Positions 1-8,947 of a stretch of 64,000 nucleotides of DNA are shown here, in pieces. The stretch's first letter is position 1, and every line of letters begins with the position of its first letter. The position numbers and the translations under genes are program-made. The notes beneath the pieces were generated by a model. The model worked only from the letters and a program-made list of their open reading frames with translations. It was not told the DNA's origin and ran no database searches. The DNA comes from Mycetocola_B reblochoni (GTDB taxonomy: Bacteria > Actinomycetota > Actinomycetes > Actinomycetales > Microbacteriaceae), in NCBI RefSeq assembly GCF_003667525.1, contig NZ_RCUW01000004.1:236102-300101 (forward strand), written 5' to 3'.

Positions 1-488
1 TGCTCGGTCGCGTACTCCTCACCCGTCGTGGCCTGCTGCACGCCGACGGGGCTGTCGCCGAGGTCGTCGACCGAGGCGATGTCGGCGTCGGCGCCGACGA
101 GCAGCCCGAGACCGTCCTCGAAGTACGGGTCGGAGAGCGTCATCCGCTCGGCGCGCTCGTCGTTGATGCTCATCCCGGTGATGCCGGCGTCGCACTGGCG
201 GGTGTCGAGTGCCGAACCGGACTCGATGCCCTCGAACGGGGCGGAGATCAGCGCGAGCTCGAGGCCCATGTCGTCGGCGATCTCGCGGGCGAGGTCGATG
301 TCGAAGCCGACGGTCTTGCCGTCCTGGCTGAACTCGAACGGCTTGTACGAGGGGTTCGTGCACACCGTGAAGGTGCCGTCGGCGACGAGGGCGAACTCGT
401 CCTCGCCCGCCGTGGAGCTGCACGCCGACAGGGCGACGACGACCGCGCCGGCGGACAGGACGGACAGGGACAGGCGTGAGGCGCGCAT
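1..488 (-). CDS. Amino-acid ABC transporter substrate-binding lipoprotein (partial)
   Basis: The reading frame starts at the ATG at 488 with AGGAG just upstream and runs off the left edge, so only the first 162 residues are present. It opens with a short basic, hydrophobic signal peptide ending in a lipobox (LSAC), so the product should be a lipid-anchored protein on the outer membrane face. The mature part has the type-3 periplasmic binding fold pattern of polar amino-acid binders: CTNPSYKPFEF, GFDIDLAREIA and an FEGIESGSALDTRQCDAGI segment. By family, it captures an amino acid and delivers it to a membrane permease. The permease and ATPase genes would lie to the left. The ligand cannot be told from this fragment. 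Confidence 0.88.
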   Translation of the reverse strand, partial: MRASRLSLSVLSAGAVVVALSACSSTAGEDEFALVADGTFTVCTNPSYKPFEFSQDGKTVGFDIDLAREIADDMGLELALISAPFEGIESGSALDTRQCDAGITGMSINDERAERMTLSDPYFEDGLGLLVGADADIASVDDLGDSPVGVQQATTGEEYATE

Positions 489-602
489 GCGGGCTCCTAG
501 TGGTGGGGCGGGACGGGGACGGGCGACCACTGAGGTGCTGTGTGACCGCGGAACATCCCCATGGTACGGGAGCACGGACCCCCGGCCCGCACCGGCGCGG
601 GG

Positions 603-1637
603 TCAGCCGGCCGCGAGCGTGTCCCTGACGATCGGTGCGACCTCGCGGCCGTAGAGCTCGAGGGAGGACATCAGCTGCTCGTGCGGCATCGTCCCGTTGG
701 CGTACTTGAGCTGGAAGCGGTCGTTGCCGAGGACCCGGTGGGTGCGCAGGATCTTCGCCGCGACGGTCTCCGGGCTGCCGACGTGCAGGGCGCCGCCAGG
801 GCCCGCCTCGGCCTCGAAGTTCTCACGGCTGAGCGGTCCCCACCCCCGCTCCCGTCCGATGCGCGCGTGCATGCGCTGGTAGTGCGGCCACAGTTCGTCC
901 TTGGCCTGATCGTCGGTCGCGGCGACGTGGCCGGGCGAGTGCACGGCGAGCGGCTGACGCCCCCCGCCGAACTTCGCCTCGGCGTCGCGGAACAGCCGGG
1001 CGAACGGCTCGAATCGCAGGGGGTCTCCCCCGATGATGGCCAGGATCATGGGCAGTCCGTGCTCGGCGGTCCTGATCACGGACTCGGGGCTCCCGCCGAC
1101 GGCGACCCAGGTGCGCAGGCCCGTCTCGGTCCTCGGGTACACGTTCTGCTCGTCGAGCGCGGCGCGGGTGCGACCCGACCAGCTCACCGGCTTCTCCTCG
1201 ATCAGCCGGGTGAACAGCTCGAGCTTCTCCGCGAACAGCGTCTCGTAGTCCTCGAGGCGGTAGCCGAACAGCGGGAAGGACTCGGTGAACGACCCCCGGC
1301 CGAGGACCGCCTCGGCACGGCCTCCGGAGATCGCGTCGACCGTGGCGAACCGCTGGAACACGCGCACCGGGTCGTCGGAGCTGAGAACGGTCACGGCGGA
1401 GGCGACGATGATCCGCTCGGTGCGGGCCGCGATGGCCGCGAGGACGGTCTCGGGCGAGCTGACCGCGAAGTCGTCGCGGTGGTGCTCCCCCACGCCGAAG
1501 GAGTCCAGTCCGACCCGGTCGGCGAGCTCGGCCTGGGCGATCAGGTCCCTGATCGTCTGTGCCTGCGACTGCAGCGCCCCGTCGGGGCCGAGGGTGACGT
1601 CGCCGAAGGTGTCGACGCCGAGCTGGATGGTGCCCAC
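603..1637 (-). CDS. LLM-class (luciferase-like) flavin-dependent oxidoreductase
   Basis: This 344-residue protein begins GTIQLGVDTFGDVT and has the TIM-barrel pattern of bacterial luciferase-like monooxygenases: LADRVGLDSFGVGEHHR, then VTVLSSDDPVRVFQRFATVD, then GRAEAVLGRGSF, and a C-terminal NGTMPHEQLMSSLELYGREV. Such enzymes use reduced FMN (or F420) to oxidise small organic molecules; the substrate is unknown. I chose the GTG at 1637 because AAGGAG (1644-1649 on the opposite strand) sits six bases before it. An ATG at 1670 is in frame but has no Shine-Dalgarno. The gene stands alone between a binding protein and a divergent membrane gene. Confidence 0.9.
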   Translation of the reverse strand: MGTIQLGVDTFGDVTLGPDGALQSQAQTIRDLIAQAELADRVGLDSFGVGEHHRDDFAVSSPETVLAAIAARTERIIVASAVTVLSSDDPVRVFQRFATVDAISGGRAEAVLGRGSFTESFPLFGYRLEDYETLFAEKLELFTRLIEEKPVSWSGRTRAALDEQNVYPRTETGLRTWVAVGGSPESVIRTAEHGLPMILAIIGGDPLRFEPFARLFRDAEAKFGGGRQPLAVHSPGHVAATDDQAKDELWPHYQRMHARIGRERGWGPLSRENFEAEAGPGGALHVGSPETVAAKILRTHRVLGNDRFQLKYANGTMPHEQLMSSLELYGREVAPIVRDTLAAG

Positions 1638-1770
1638 AGCACACTCCTTATATACGTTTGAATACTTCATCGCCACTGTACCCCCTACGCTAGCGAGCAG
1701 CACCCGGCGCGGCCCCCTCGACCACCGCCGGAACTCTCCCACCCAGAAGCGGACGAGCGATGGAGGACCC

Positions 1771-2496
1771 GTGAGCACCGCCCCACGGCGCAGGAGCGGC
1801 CTGCGCGTCCTCGCCCTCACCCTCGGCCTCGTCCTCGTCGTCGGCGCGACGGGGGTGATCTGGACGGGGCGGGCGATCACCGGCCGTTCCGTGTACGTCA
1901 GCGAGCTCGGAGCGGCAGAGGCGGCCACGGCGACCGCGTTCAACGCGGCACTGCTCGCGCTCGGCGCCGGGGTCATCGCCGTGGCGGCGGCCTCGCGCCA
2001 TCAGACCGGGGCAACCGCTCGCCGGACGCGACGCTGGACGGTCCGGCTCCTGCTCCTCGGCACGGGAGCGGCCTTCGCCGTGGCCTCCCGCGTGCCCTGC
2101 AGCGCCGGCTGCCCCGTCCCCGGCAGCACAGCCTTCACCGCCACCGACGCCGTGCACCTCAGCGCCGCCGTCGCGGGGTTCGCCCTGGCCGGCCTCGCCA
2201 TGATCGTCACGGCGGCCACGCCGGGCCGTCGGCTGCTGCGCCTGAGCTCCCTCGTCGCCGTCGCCCTCATGGCGCTCGCCGCGGCCGCAGGCGGGCTGCT
2301 CTCGCTCCAGGGCTCCTTCCTCGCGCTCGGCGCCACTCTGGAGTTCGTCGCGATGACCGTCGCCGTCGCCTGGTTCGTCCCCTACGTCTCCGCCCAGCTC
2401 CGCCCGCTGCCGAGCGCCGAGGAGGGCACGACCGCGGGCGTCTCTCCCCGCGCCGCGGTCGCGGCTCAGGACGGGTCGATCCCGCCGTCCAGGTAG
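1771..2496 (+). CDS. DUF998-family integral membrane protein
   Basis: A 241-residue protein with about six hydrophobic segments. Between segments it carries the CSAGCPVPG and DAVHLSAA motifs typical of DUF998 membrane proteins, whose function is not established. The GTG at 1771 is preceded by TGGAGGA (1761-1767) at good spacing, which fixes the start; the frame is open for another 160 codons upstream but that part is antisense to the flavin oxidoreductase. Its last 31 bp overlap, tail to tail, the end of the YchJ-family gene on the other strand. Confidence 0.85.
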   Translation: MSTAPRRRSGLRVLALTLGLVLVVGATGVIWTGRAITGRSVYVSELGAAEAATATAFNAALLALGAGVIAVAAASRHQTGATARRTRRWTVRLLLLGTGAAFAVASRVPCSAGCPVPGSTAFTATDAVHLSAAVAGFALAGLAMIVTAATPGRRLLRLSSLVAVALMALAAAAGGLLSLQGSFLALGATLEFVAMTVAVAWFVPYVSAQLRPLPSAEEGTTAGVSPRAAVAAQDGSIPPSR

Positions 2497-2861
2497 AACC
2501 AGCGTCCGCCCCGCCGCACGAAACGGCTGAGCTCGTGCAGGCGCGACCGCACCCCCGCGCGCTCCGACACCGCGACGAACTCGACCAGGGCCGTATCGGA
2601 CCCTGGCGCGTGGGACGCCCCGAGGACGCGCAGACGGAGCCAGCGCTCGCCGCCGTCCAGAACCAGCCGTCGCGGACGGGTCTCCTGCGCCCAGCTGGCC
2701 AGCAGGTGGCCGGCTTCACCCACGGCGAAGGCCGAGTATCGGGACCGCATGAGCTCCTCTGCGCTCCTCGCCGGGCGCTCGCCCCCGATCACCGGGCCGC
2801 AACAGGCCCCGAACGCCGAACCGGAACCGCAGGGGCACGCGGCCGCCTCGTCGATCACCAT
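2466..2861 (-). CDS. YchJ/UPF0225-family SEC-C motif protein
   Basis: A 131-residue protein starting with a SEC-C type zinc motif (ACPCGSGSAFGACCG, residues 8-22) followed by the YchJ core: AEELMRSRYSAFAVGEAGHL and a conserved WLRLRVLG beta-strand region. SEC-C motifs bind zinc; the YchJ family has no proven role. The ATG at 2861 lies six bases after GATAAT (2868-2873 on the opposite strand), so transcription probably begins at or next to the start codon (leaderless). The 3' end overlaps the DUF998 gene by 31 bp. Confidence 0.9.
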   Translation of the reverse strand: MVIDEAAACPCGSGSAFGACCGPVIGGERPARSAEELMRSRYSAFAVGEAGHLLASWAQETRPRRLVLDGGERWLRLRVLGASHAPGSDTALVEFVAVSERAGVRSRLHELSRFVRRGGRWFYLDGGIDPS

Positions 2862-3012
2862 GCCCCCATTATCCCCGGCGCATCGACCGCATCCGCGCGG
2901 GAAGCGCCCGCGCCCGCGCGCACCCGTTGACCGGGGCGTCTCCGACGCCGCGACTGCCTACACTGAGGGCAGACACCCGCAGGCAGCACGAACAGCACGA
3001 AGAGGACCGCAC

Positions 3013-3738
3013 GTGAGCGACAGCACCCTGACCACCGACGCCCTGGCCGGCATGATCGACCACGCGATCCTCAAGCCCGAGCTCACGCGCGCCGACGTCG
3101 ACGCGCAGCTCGCCATCGCCAGGGAGTACCGCATCCTCAGCGTCTGCGTCCGCCCGAGCGACGTCCGCTACGCCGTCGAGGCGCTCGAGGGCAGCGGAGT
3201 CGGCGTCGGAACGGTCATCGGCTTCCCCCACGGGACCACCTCGACGACGGCGAAGGTCGCCGAGTCCCGGCAGGCCATCGCCGACGGCGCGTTCGAGCTG
3301 GACATGGTCGTCAACATCGGCTGGGTGCGCAGCGGCCTCCTCGACCTGGTCGAGGACGACATCCGCGCGGTCGTCGAGGCCGCGGGGACCGTCCCGGTGA
3401 AGGTCATCATCGAGACGTCGCTGCTGAACGACGAGCAGAAGGTCGCCGCCTGCCTGGCCGCGGAGGCCACGGGTGCCGCGTTCGTCAAGACCTCGACCGG
3501 CTTCGCCGGCGGTGGCGCGACGGTCGCCGACATCACCCTCATGCGCGCGACGGTCGGCCCCTCCGTCGAGGTGAAGGCCTCCGGCGGGATCCGCAGCCTC
3601 GACGACGCCCTCGCCGTCATCGCGGCCGGCGCCAGCCGCCTGGGGACGAGCGCGACGGCGACGCTCATCACCGACCTGGAGGCCCGCACCACCACTGGCG
3701 TCGCGCTCGAGGGCGCCGTCGACACCAGCTCCTACTGA
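3013..3738 (+). CDS. deoC: Deoxyribose-phosphate aldolase
   Basis: A 241-residue class I aldolase that splits 2-deoxyribose-5-phosphate into glyceraldehyde-3-phosphate and acetaldehyde during deoxynucleoside breakdown in the cytoplasm. The whole chain matches DeoC: MIDHAILKPELT at the N-terminus, ELDMVVNIGWVRSG, the VKVIIETSLL strand with one active-site lysine, AFVKTSTGF with the Schiff-base lysine, and VEVKASGGIRS with the third lysine. The GTG at 3013 has AGAGGACC about six bases upstream. It is monocistronic here and not linked to other deo genes. Confidence 0.97.
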   Translation: MSDSTLTTDALAGMIDHAILKPELTRADVDAQLAIAREYRILSVCVRPSDVRYAVEALEGSGVGVGTVIGFPHGTTSTTAKVAESRQAIADGAFELDMVVNIGWVRSGLLDLVEDDIRAVVEAAGTVPVKVIIETSLLNDEQKVAACLAAEATGAAFVKTSTGFAGGGATVADITLMRATVGPSVEVKASGGIRSLDDALAVIAAGASRLGTSATATLITDLEARTTTGVALEGAVDTSSY

Positions 3739-3841
3739 GTCCGATCGCGGTTCCGGCGCCACGACGATCGCGACCGGCGGTCTCGGCCGCCGCTCCCGCG
3801 GGCCCCTCGGCAGCGGCACCGTCGGCGCCACGGCCGCCGCT

Positions 3842-3859
3842 GCCGCCGCCGCCGCCGCC
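3842..3859. repeat. (GCC)6 trinucleotide run
   Basis: Six uninterrupted GCC units lie in the noncoding gap between the convergent deoC and DedA genes, inside a longer GC-only stretch (about 3780-3862). It is slippage-prone. No clear terminator hairpin with a U-tract was seen in this gap. Confidence 0.6.
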
Positions 3860-3864
3860 GCGAC

Positions 3865-4545
3865 TCAGTCGGCGTCGACCCCGTCCAGACCGCCACCGCC
3901 AGCCTCCGCGCGGCGGCGGCGGACCGCCTTCCAGATCAGCCAGGCAACGCCCGCGACGACCAGGACGATGACGACCTTCTGGAAGACCCCGGCGTAGCGC
4001 TCGACCAGGTACCAGTTCTGCCCGAGCATGAAGCCCGCACCGACGAAGATGCTGTTCCAGATGAGGCTGCCGAGCGCGGTCAACAGCAGGAACCGCGGGA
4101 TCGGCATGCGGGTCAGGCCGGCGGGGATGGAGATGAGACTGCGGAAGATCGGCACCATCCTGCCGAAGAACACCGCCTTCGACCCGTGCCGCTCGAACCA
4201 CTCCTGCGTCTTGGTGATGTCGGACTCCTTCACCAGCGGCAGCCGCCGGGCCACCGCCCTCAGCCGATGCTCGCCCAGCAGGACGCCGAGCAGGTAGAGC
4301 ACGAAGGCTCCGACGACGGACCCCGCCGTCGTCCAGGCGATCGTCGGCAGCAGCTGGAGGGTGCCCTGGCTGGCGGAGAACCCGGCCAACGGCAGGATCA
4401 CCTCGCTCGGCAGCGGGGGGAAGAGGTTCTCGAACGCGACGGCGAGGCCGGCACCGGGCTCACGGAGCTTCTCCATGAGCGACACCGCCCAGCCGGCGAT
4501 TCCGTCGACGGGGGCGCCCTGCGGCGGGGCGGCGAGGAAGGTCAT
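3865..4545 (-). CDS. DedA-family membrane protein (VTT domain)
   Basis: A 226-residue integral membrane protein of the DedA/VTT family. The hallmark segment ENLFPPLPSEVILPLAGF (about residues 40-57) is followed by a glycine-rich hydrophobic stretch, the conserved FFGRMVPIFRSLISIPAG (about residues 135-152) and further membrane helices. DedA proteins are scramblase-like and several recycle undecaprenyl-phosphate or support envelope homeostasis; which role applies here is unknown. I prefer the ATG at 4545 because TAGCCT (4552-4557, opposite strand) lies six bases upstream, predicting a leaderless transcript. A GTG at 4551 would abut that box. Confidence 0.93.
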   Translation of the reverse strand: MTFLAAPPQGAPVDGIAGWAVSLMEKLREPGAGLAVAFENLFPPLPSEVILPLAGFSASQGTLQLLPTIAWTTAGSVVGAFVLYLLGVLLGEHRLRAVARRLPLVKESDITKTQEWFERHGSKAVFFGRMVPIFRSLISIPAGLTRMPIPRFLLLTALGSLIWNSIFVGAGFMLGQNWYLVERYAGVFQKVVIVLVVAGVAWLIWKAVRRRRAEAGGGGLDGVDAD

Positions 4546-4589
4546 AGGCACAGGCTAGGGCAGCGCGTCTGTGAAGAGGCGCAAGCGCG

Positions 4590-7500
4590 CTAGCGGACCG
4601 CGACCTCGATGGCACTGTCGCCGCCGGGACGGGTCACGACGCGCACCGTGGAGGGAATCTGGTCGATCATCGCCCCCACGTGCGAGATCACCCCGACCGT
4701 GCGCCCGCCGGCGCGGAGGCCGTCGAGGGTGGACATCGCCACGTCGAGCGTCTCCGCGTCGAGCGAGCCGAACCCCTCGTCGATGAACAGGGTGTCGAGG
4801 CGGACGCCGCCCGAGCGCTCGGTCACGACCTCGGCCAGCCCGAGCGCCAGCGCGAGCGAGGCGAGGAACGACTCGCCCCCGGAGAGCGAGCGGGTGCTCC
4901 GGCTCCGGCCGGTGTGGGCGTCCTCGACGGCGAGGCCGAGGCCCGCCCTCGTGTTGCGGTAGCCGGGCGCATCGTCGTGGACGAGGCGGTAGCGTCCGGA
5001 GGTCATCGCCTCGAGCCGCGTGTTGGCCGCCTCGACGATGAGCTCGAGCTCTCCGGCCAGGACGTAGCTCTCGAGCCGCATCCGTCGCCGGTTGGGGTCC
5101 CGTCCCGCGACGGTGTTCGCCAGCTGGGCGATGACGCGGTGCGTGCGCAGCGCCTCCTCGGCCCTCCTCAGGTGGCGGCGCAGGGCCTCGGCGGCGTCCA
5201 CGGCCCTCGTCACACCCTCGGAGAGGGCCCGTCGCGCGTGGTCGGCGAGCGAGAGGCGCTCCGCCGCGGCCGCAGCGGACCGGCGACGACGGTCGAGCTC
5301 CTCGTCGTCCGGCGCGCTCGTCTCGCCGAGCTCGGCGATCCGCCGCTCCAAAACGACGCCCTCCGTGCGCTCCTGCTCGAGACGGCGCTCGGCCTCCGCC
5401 AGCGCCCCCGGCGCGAGAAGCGCGGCCGTCACCGCGGCCGCGTCCGCGAATCCGCTCCCCGCGATCGCCGTCCCCAGGGCCTCCCCGGCCCTTCGACGGC
5501 GCTCGACCGCCTCGGCCAGCGCCCGCCGTGCGGACAGCAGCCGCTGCGTGCCATCGCGCAGTCCGCGCAACGCCTCGGAGAGCGCGGACAGCGACGGCGC
5601 CGTGCCGCGCGCCGCATCGCAGCGGGCGAGCACCTCGGCGAGGCGTTCCGCGGCGGCCGCCGCCTCCGCGGCCGCGCGCTGGACATCGGACCCGGCGGTC
5701 CGACGCTCCTGCTCGATACCCTCCGCCCTGCTGATGGTGCGGTCGCGTTCCCGCTCGGCGTCGGCGGCGTCCGCCGCGAGCGGCGCGATCTCCGCGCGCT
5801 CCGCATCGATCTCGGCGCTCAGGGTCGGGATCACGTCGCCGTCGGACCCCGGCGCGGGGTCGACCCCCCTGGCCGCCGCGAGGGCGGCGACCAGCTCTGC
5901 CTGCCTGGCGGTGCGGGCGGCGAGCGAGGCCCCGGCCACGCGGGCGCGCTCGCCCGCGGCGGCCCGCTCCGCCTCCGCACGCTCGAGCTCCTCTCGGGCC
6001 CGCTCGAGCGCGTCGTCGGACACCCGCGCGGCCGGTTCCGCCGGCGAGGGGTGGTCCGGCGACCCGCACACGGGGCACGACTCACCGGGGCGGAGCTCCC
6101 CGGCGAGGACACCCGCCTGCTCCTGCACCCGCGCCCGGAAGAGCGCCAGCTGCGCGGCGGAGGCCGAGGTCGACGCCCGGAGGGCGTCGTGCTCCCGCCG
6201 GACGGCGGTCGCGAGCTCTTCCTCGGCGTCGGCGCGATCGACGGCGGCCTGACGCACGGCGCCCAGCTGACGCGTCCAGTCGTCGAGAACCCTCAACCGC
6301 TCGGCCGCCAGGGCAGCGGCAGAGAGCCGACGCTCCGCCGCTGCCCTGGCCGCGGGCAGCTCGGCCGCCTCGGCGTCCAGCAGCGCACGGCGCGCCTCGG
6401 ACCTCTCCTGTTCGCGGCGCGCCGCCTCCGCGCTCGCGCGGAGCTCCGGCAGTCGCCTCTCGTCCTCGCGAGCCGCGTCGACCGTCCCCCTCCGCTCGCT
6501 CACCGCGTCGAGGAGCAGGTGCGCCTCCGCCTCGTCAGCAGGGACGGGCGGTTCCTCGCCGAGGGCATCACCGTCGACGCTCCACGCCGACAACGCCTCG
6601 GAGAGGGCAACCCCCGCTACGGCGACCGCCCGCTCGGCCTCCGCGGCCTGCTCGACCCTGGCGCGAAGCGACTCCGCCGACCGGGCACGCGCGACCAGTT
6701 CCCCGCGCGCCGCGCGGTCCTCCGTGCCGGCGAGAAAGTGCTGCATCTGCGCCTGCAGCTGCCGTGACTCCTCCGCCCGCGACCGCTGCTCCTCCGCGGC
6801 GGTCAGCTCATCCGCGCGTGCCGCCGCGTCCTCGGCGCACCGTTCGCGAGAGGCGGCCGCGACGTCGCGACGCTCGACGAGGACGGCGACGACGGCCGAG
6901 ACCCAGTCGGTGACGGCGTCGACGGGCAGCTCGTGCTCGGCGACGGCCGGCGGTGGTCCGACGGGCGGCTCGGCCGGTTCGGTCCGTCCGTCGGCCCCGG
7001 CGCCCTCATCCGGGCCGTGCTCCTCGCCCATCACGGCGGAGGCGAGCTGATGCAGCCGCGCCAGCTCCCGCTCGAGCTCGGCCAGCTCGGCCGCGCCCCT
7101 GCCCTCCCCGTCGCGCCGACGCTGCTCGAGCATCCGCTCGACCCTGTCGAAGCGCTCGCTGTCGAACAGGCTGCGCAGCACCGTCTGGCGCTCGTCGCTT
7201 CCGGCGCGGAGGAACTCCTGGAACCTGTTCTGCGCCAGCAGGACGACCTGAAGGAACTGCTCGCGGTTGAGCCCGAGCAGGCGGGTGATCTCCGCCCCGA
7301 CCTCGCGGAGCTGGCTCGCCTCGACGCGCCACTCGCCGTCCACCAGCCGCAGCAGCCGCGCGGTGGACTTCTGTTCGGTCGTCCCCGTCCCGGAGCGCTT
7401 GGGCCTGTCCCACGACGGCGTGCGCGTCACCTCGTACAGCTCGCCCGCCGTGGAGAACCGGACCGTGACCTCGCTCGGGTCCTCCGCGGAGGCGAAGTCG

Positions 7501-7700
7501 CTGCGCAGGCGCGACTCCGCCTTCTCGTATCGCGGCACGCTGCCGTAGAGCGCGAAACAGATCGCGTCGAGGATCGACGACTTCCCGGCCCCCGTCCGCC
7601 CGGTGATGAGGAACAGCCCGTCCGGCATGGCCTCGAGATCGAGGCGCTGCCGTCGCACGAAGGGTCCGAAGCCGGCGATCTCGACCGAGAGGATCCTCAC
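4590..7700 (-). CDS. sbcC: SbcC, ATPase subunit of the SbcCD DNA nuclease
   Basis: A 1036-residue SMC/Rad50-like ATPase. The N-terminus holds the Walker A motif GRTGAGKSSILDAICF (about residue 33 on). Two long Ala/Glu/Arg-rich coiled coils flank a zinc hook, CPVCGSPDH, near residue 543, and the C-terminal lobe carries the ABC signature LSGGESFLASLALALG (about residue 940) and Walker B LFIDEGFGSLD. With SbcD it opens DNA hairpins and trims blocked ends in an ATP-dependent way. The GTG start overlaps the sbcD stop by four bases (7697-7700), indicating translational coupling. Length is normal for the family. Confidence 0.97.
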   Translation of the reverse strand: MRILSVEIAGFGPFVRRQRLDLEAMPDGLFLITGRTGAGKSSILDAICFALYGSVPRYEKAESRLRSDFASAEDPSEVTVRFSTAGELYEVTRTPSWDRPKRSGTGTTEQKSTARLLRLVDGEWRVEASQLREVGAEITRLLGLNREQFLQVVLLAQNRFQEFLRAGSDERQTVLRSLFDSERFDRVERMLEQRRRDGEGRGAAELAELERELARLHQLASAVMGEEHGPDEGAGADGRTEPAEPPVGPPPAVAEHELPVDAVTDWVSAVVAVLVERRDVAAASRERCAEDAAARADELTAAEEQRSRAEESRQLQAQMQHFLAGTEDRAARGELVARARSAESLRARVEQAAEAERAVAVAGVALSEALSAWSVDGDALGEEPPVPADEAEAHLLLDAVSERRGTVDAAREDERRLPELRASAEAARREQERSEARRALLDAEAAELPAARAAAERRLSAAALAAERLRVLDDWTRQLGAVRQAAVDRADAEEELATAVRREHDALRASTSASAAQLALFRARVQEQAGVLAGELRPGESCPVCGSPDHPSPAEPAARVSDDALERAREELERAEAERAAAGERARVAGASLAARTARQAELVAALAAARGVDPAPGSDGDVIPTLSAEIDAERAEIAPLAADAADAERERDRTISRAEGIEQERRTAGSDVQRAAAEAAAAAERLAEVLARCDAARGTAPSLSALSEALRGLRDGTQRLLSARRALAEAVERRRRAGEALGTAIAGSGFADAAAVTAALLAPGALAEAERRLEQERTEGVVLERRIAELGETSAPDDEELDRRRRSAAAAAERLSLADHARRALSEGVTRAVDAAEALRRHLRRAEEALRTHRVIAQLANTVAGRDPNRRRMRLESYVLAGELELIVEAANTRLEAMTSGRYRLVHDDAPGYRNTRAGLGLAVEDAHTGRSRSTRSLSGGESFLASLALALGLAEVVTERSGGVRLDTLFIDEGFGSLDAETLDVAMSTLDGLRAGGRTVGVISHVGAMIDQIPSTVRVVTRPGGDSAIEVAVR

Positions 7701-8863
7701 GAGCGCTCCCCCGCGTCCAGCTCGGCGAGGACCCCGTCGATCAGGGCCCGTTCGGCGTCGTCGGGCCCCGCGCCGTCGCGCACGTGACCGAGGAACGCCG
7801 CGATCCGTTCCCTGTCGCTCAGCGTCGCGGTCGCCGTGGCGTACCGCGACTCGCGCGGGAGCACGGCGGGTGGGCGATGCTCGAGGACGAGCGCGTGCGG
7901 GTACCGAGCCTGCACGCGACGCATCGCGTCCATCGGCCTGACCGCGTCCGTGAGGATCACCCGCAGCCAGTCGTCGTCGCGCTCCCCCTCGCCGGCGGGC
8001 CGGGCGAGGACATCCTCGAGCGTTCCCGTCACGGTGCGGGCGGGGCGCGGCACCGGAAGCGGCCGCCACGCGACCGCGTCGAGGCCGTCTGGCCCCAGAT
8101 CGACGAGCCACGAGCCCCGCGCATTGCCCGCCTCGGTAAAGCTGTAGTGCACCGGCGCGCCGCTGTACCTGACGCCCTCGGCGAGCACCGACGGCGAGTG
8201 CAGATGCCCGAGGGCGACGTAGTCGACACCGGTGAAGACGTCGAGGGGCACCAGGTCGACGCCGCCCGCGGTGATGTCGCGCTCGGAGTCGCCTCCCGTC
8301 ACCCCGGCGACGAAGCTGTGCGCGAGCACCACCGAGCGCGGCGGCCGTGCCCCCTCCCCCGTGCGGTCGTCGATGTCGGCCCTGATCCGGTCCATCGCCC
8401 AGCGCATCGCCGTCGCCTGACCGGTCACGCCGGCGGAGGGGTCGTCCCTGCGGAGCAGGGCCGGCTCGAGGAACGGAACCCCGTAGATCAGGACCGGCCC
8501 GTCGGCGTCCGCGAGCTCGACCGGGACGTCGAGCCGCTCCGCATCGCCGAGCACGTGCACGCCCGCAGCCGAGGCGAACCCGGACTGGAACCCGAGGCGG
8601 GCAGCCGAGTCGTGGTTGCCGGGGATGAGGACGACCGCCACGCCCGTGGCACGCACCGCGCGGAGCAGCCGGTCCAGCTGGCGGTACGCCGCGGCCGACG
8701 GCGCCGCGTGGTCGAACACGTCGCCGGCGACCAGGAGCACGTCGACCGCGTCCGCGGCGAGCTGCTCGACGAGCGCCCCCAGCACCTCGTCCAGCTGGGA
8801 CTCGAGCACGGCACCGTGCAGCCGACGGCCGATGTGCCAGTCGGAGCTGTGCATCAGGCGCAT
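7697..8863 (-). CDS. sbcD: SbcD, exonuclease subunit of SbcCD
   Basis: A 388-residue calcineurin-like phosphoesterase. Metal-binding motifs appear in order: SSDWHIG (residue 6 on), GDVFDHAAPS, GNHDS, then HSFVAG and GHLHSPSV, followed by the capping region. It supplies the manganese-dependent nuclease active site of SbcCD. The ATG at 8863 heads a two-gene operon with sbcC. The 84-bp gap to the divergent CPBP gene must hold both promoters. Confidence 0.97.
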   Translation of the reverse strand: MRLMHSSDWHIGRRLHGAVLESQLDEVLGALVEQLAADAVDVLLVAGDVFDHAAPSAAAYRQLDRLLRAVRATGVAVVLIPGNHDSAARLGFQSGFASAAGVHVLGDAERLDVPVELADADGPVLIYGVPFLEPALLRRDDPSAGVTGQATAMRWAMDRIRADIDDRTGEGARPPRSVVLAHSFVAGVTGGDSERDITAGGVDLVPLDVFTGVDYVALGHLHSPSVLAEGVRYSGAPVHYSFTEAGNARGSWLVDLGPDGLDAVAWRPLPVPRPARTVTGTLEDVLARPAGEGERDDDWLRVILTDAVRPMDAMRRVQARYPHALVLEHRPPAVLPRESRYATATATLSDRERIAAFLGHVRDGAGPDDAERALIDGVLAELDAGERS

Positions 8864-8947
8864 GGGCCAATCGTACCGAGGGCGACCGACAGCGCCGAGC
8901 CGCTCGGCCGCTCGCATCGGCGCAGCCGAGCCCGTAGCGTATGGGCC

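Noticed and set aside
4555..6078. Arg/Gly-rich frames overlapping sbcC
   Set aside because: Shadow of sbcC in another frame; the SbcC frame has all ATPase motifs and the zinc hook.
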